This document shows positions 49,014 to 50,287 of a stretch of DNA of 50,287 nucleotides, one piece after another. This stretch comes from a virus: positions 1 to 50,287 of IMG/VR virus record IMGVR_UViG_3300027719_000026. One strand, given 5' to 3'. The notes under the pieces were generated by a model, which did not search any database, was not told the DNA's origin, and saw only the letters and a program-made list of their open reading frames with translations. Within the stretch, counting starts at the first letter, position 1, and each line of letters starts with the position of its first letter. Position numbers and translations under genes: made by a program.

Positions 49014-50287
49014 ATGTCTAACACAGTAGCTGAAAAGAAACCTGTTTCAAGGGAAAAAGCAATTGTTCGTTTTATTGTTGCTAGCATTATCGGTATTGTT
49101 ATATTCTTTGTGAAACTCCCAATTCAGGGCAGTAATACTCTTCCTATCGACTGGATTACCAGTAAGGTTGCTGGTGCATTCGCTCAATATAGTCTTATTC
49201 TTGCTCTTATTTCTTCTGCAGTTGTTTTGTATAAATTGTATGTTACAAAATTTTGGAAAGATCGTCCTGTTGAGATTGCCCTTAACTTGATGTCGATTTT
49301 TGCAGTTGTATTGTTCATTTTTGATGTTTTTAATTGCATGCCGCAGTTTTTTATTGACAACGGCGTTTATACCAAGACACTTACAACCTTGGGCAAATTC
49401 TGTATTGGTATCGCTACGATCATGTTCTTCCTGCCTCCTCTTATCAATTTTGGATTGTCAGAAGCGCTTGGCATCTTTGCTCGTCCTTTCACTCGGCCGC
49501 TATTCAACCTGCCTGGTAAGAGTGCAGTTGTTGTTGTCAGCGCATTCATGGGTAACTTCACCGTTGGTCACCTTCAGACTAATGACCTTTATACCTCAGG
49601 TAAAATTAACCATCGTGAAGCTGCAATCATTGCTACTGGATTCTGCACATCTTCTGTCGGCCTTATAATGGCTGTACTTAGCTCTGGCGGCCAGATGAGC
49701 AAATTTACACTTATCTTCTTTCTCTTGTTCTTAGTAACGATGGTAGTTACTGCGATTACATCCCATATCTATCCTCTCTGCAAATACCCCATTACGTACT
49801 ACGAGGAAGCTACTCCCTTGCCCGAAGAATACGAGAAAGGTAATCTGTTCAAAGTGTCCTTTGAAGCAGGAGTTGATGTTTGTGAAAATACAGTGCCCAT
49901 TCTTGAACAGTGCGTTAGATTTGGTATTAAATCTTTGCCTGTTGTCGCAAATATATATGTTTGCGGTATTGGCACTATGATTATATTCACTCTCATCAAT
50001 ATGTATACCCCTATCTTTACTTGGATTGGTCTGGTGTTCTATCCTCTCATCAAGCTTGTTGGTTTGCAGGATGTGGGCCTCATCTCTAGCTGCATTGGCA
50101 TCAACGCCGTTGATAATATTACGTCTCAGTTGACGCTGGTAACAGCTACTGGTGTTGCACCTTCCACCATTCTCTTTGGCTGTGGTTTTGGTATCGTTAC
50201 TGTTATTTTCTTCGGTTCCTTCCTTGCTTCTCTTTACTCTACTAAAATCAAGCTGAAGTTCACTGATCTGATTCTTATTTGGTTTGA
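49014..50287 (+). CDS. YjiH-type membrane protein (nucleoside-recognition/GATE domain), 3' end outside window
   Basis: ATG after AGGAGGTTAAAA. At least 424 residues with many membrane spans (IVRFIVASIIGIVIFFVKL; KFTLIFFLLFLVTMVV) and the GATE-like segment SALMGNF-type AFMGNFTVGHLQTNDLYTSG, and GINAVDNITSQLTLVTATGV. Family members are putative transporters; the operon with the FAD enzyme suggests uptake of its substrate. It runs off the right edge. Confidence 0.8.
   Translation, partial: MSNTVAEKKPVSREKAIVRFIVASIIGIVIFFVKLPIQGSNTLPIDWITSKVAGAFAQYSLILALISSAVVLYKLYVTKFWKDRPVEIALNLMSIFAVVLFIFDVFNCMPQFFIDNGVYTKTLTTLGKFCIGIATIMFFLPPLINFGLSEALGIFARPFTRPLFNLPGKSAVVVVSAFMGNFTVGHLQTNDLYTSGKINHREAAIIATGFCTSSVGLIMAVLSSGGQMSKFTLIFFLLFLVTMVVTAITSHIYPLCKYPITYYEEATPLPEEYEKGNLFKVSFEAGVDVCENTVPILEQCVRFGIKSLPVVANIYVCGIGTMIIFTLINMYTPIFTWIGLVFYPLIKLVGLQDVGLISSCIGINAVDNITSQLTLVTATGVAPSTILFGCGFGIVTVIFFGSFLASLYSTKIKLKFTDLILIWF

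Noticed and set aside
1-50287. CRISPR arrays, insertion sequences, rRNA genes
   Set aside because: No regularly spaced repeats, transposase motifs with terminal repeats, or rRNA-like sequence were seen on either strand.

Overview
The window is most of an integrated temperate phage plus about 4 kb of host DNA in a low-GC Gram-positive bacterium, probably a member of the Clostridia. This rests on AT-rich DNA, strong AGGAGG-type ribosome sites, frequent TTG/GTG starts, and Clostridia-type phage and host families; the species cannot be named from the sequence. The right end is fixed by a tyrosine integrase followed by a 3' half of tRNA-Pro(GGG). The left end lies outside the window, where the intact tRNA-Pro is expected.

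Layout. (1) 1-24.65 kb, minus strand: the late operon. Read in the direction of transcription it holds the small terminase, two tiny zinc/unknown proteins, a Com-like peptide, the large terminase, portal, scaffold, major capsid, connectors, a propeller-like tail protein, three fibre-like proteins with repeats, an internal virion protein, and a giant polyvalent protein (>2050 codons) with peptidoglycan-binding, N6-adenine methylase and strawberry-notch-type helicase parts. The lack of a tape measure or sheath suggests a short-tailed (podovirus-like) virion. (2) 20.4-22.8 kb: plus-strand cargo between the two terminase genes, comprising a putative type I toxin-like module, a second tiny hydrophobic peptide, two membrane proteins, and a dam-methylase relic on the minus strand. 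(3) 24.8-34 kb: an accessory block between the late promoter and the late regulator. It has small plus-strand phage genes, an RRNPP-like TPR regulator, an unknown gene, a secreted protein, a CFI-box relic, a single-ORF HaeII-like restriction-modification protein, and a 3' fragment of tRNA-Arg(ACG). (4) 34.2-43.8 kb, minus strand: the early operon, with a sigma/RinA-like regulator, RuvC, MT-A70 methylase, replication initiator and helicase loader, C5 methylase, HNH, annealing-like protein, HD hydrolase, lytic transglycosylase and cro-like genes. (5) 43.8-46.4 kb, plus strand: repressor, ImmA/IrrE-like protease, integrase, att site. (6) 46.5-50.3 kb: host LysR regulator, FAD oxidoreductase and a YjiH-type membrane protein.

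How it fits together. The early operon should replicate the phage and end by making the late regulator. That regulator would act on a late promoter at 24.82-24.85 kb, which overlaps AACGGT repeats and is followed almost at once by an intrinsic terminator, an antitermination-like arrangement. Four or five DNA-methylase modules point to heavy restriction pressure.

Most notable: a complete 139-codon gene with a perfect ribosome site nested out of frame in the methylase-helicase linker of the giant gene; an 8-bp insertion exactly at the centre of a 14-bp palindrome that breaks the Walker A motif of the large terminase; and three ORFs (small terminase, HaeII R-M, C5 methylase) that each look like two complete genes fused in frame while keeping a ribosome site and ATG at the junction. 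The terminase break and several relics suggest a decaying prophage unless they are read or assembly errors.
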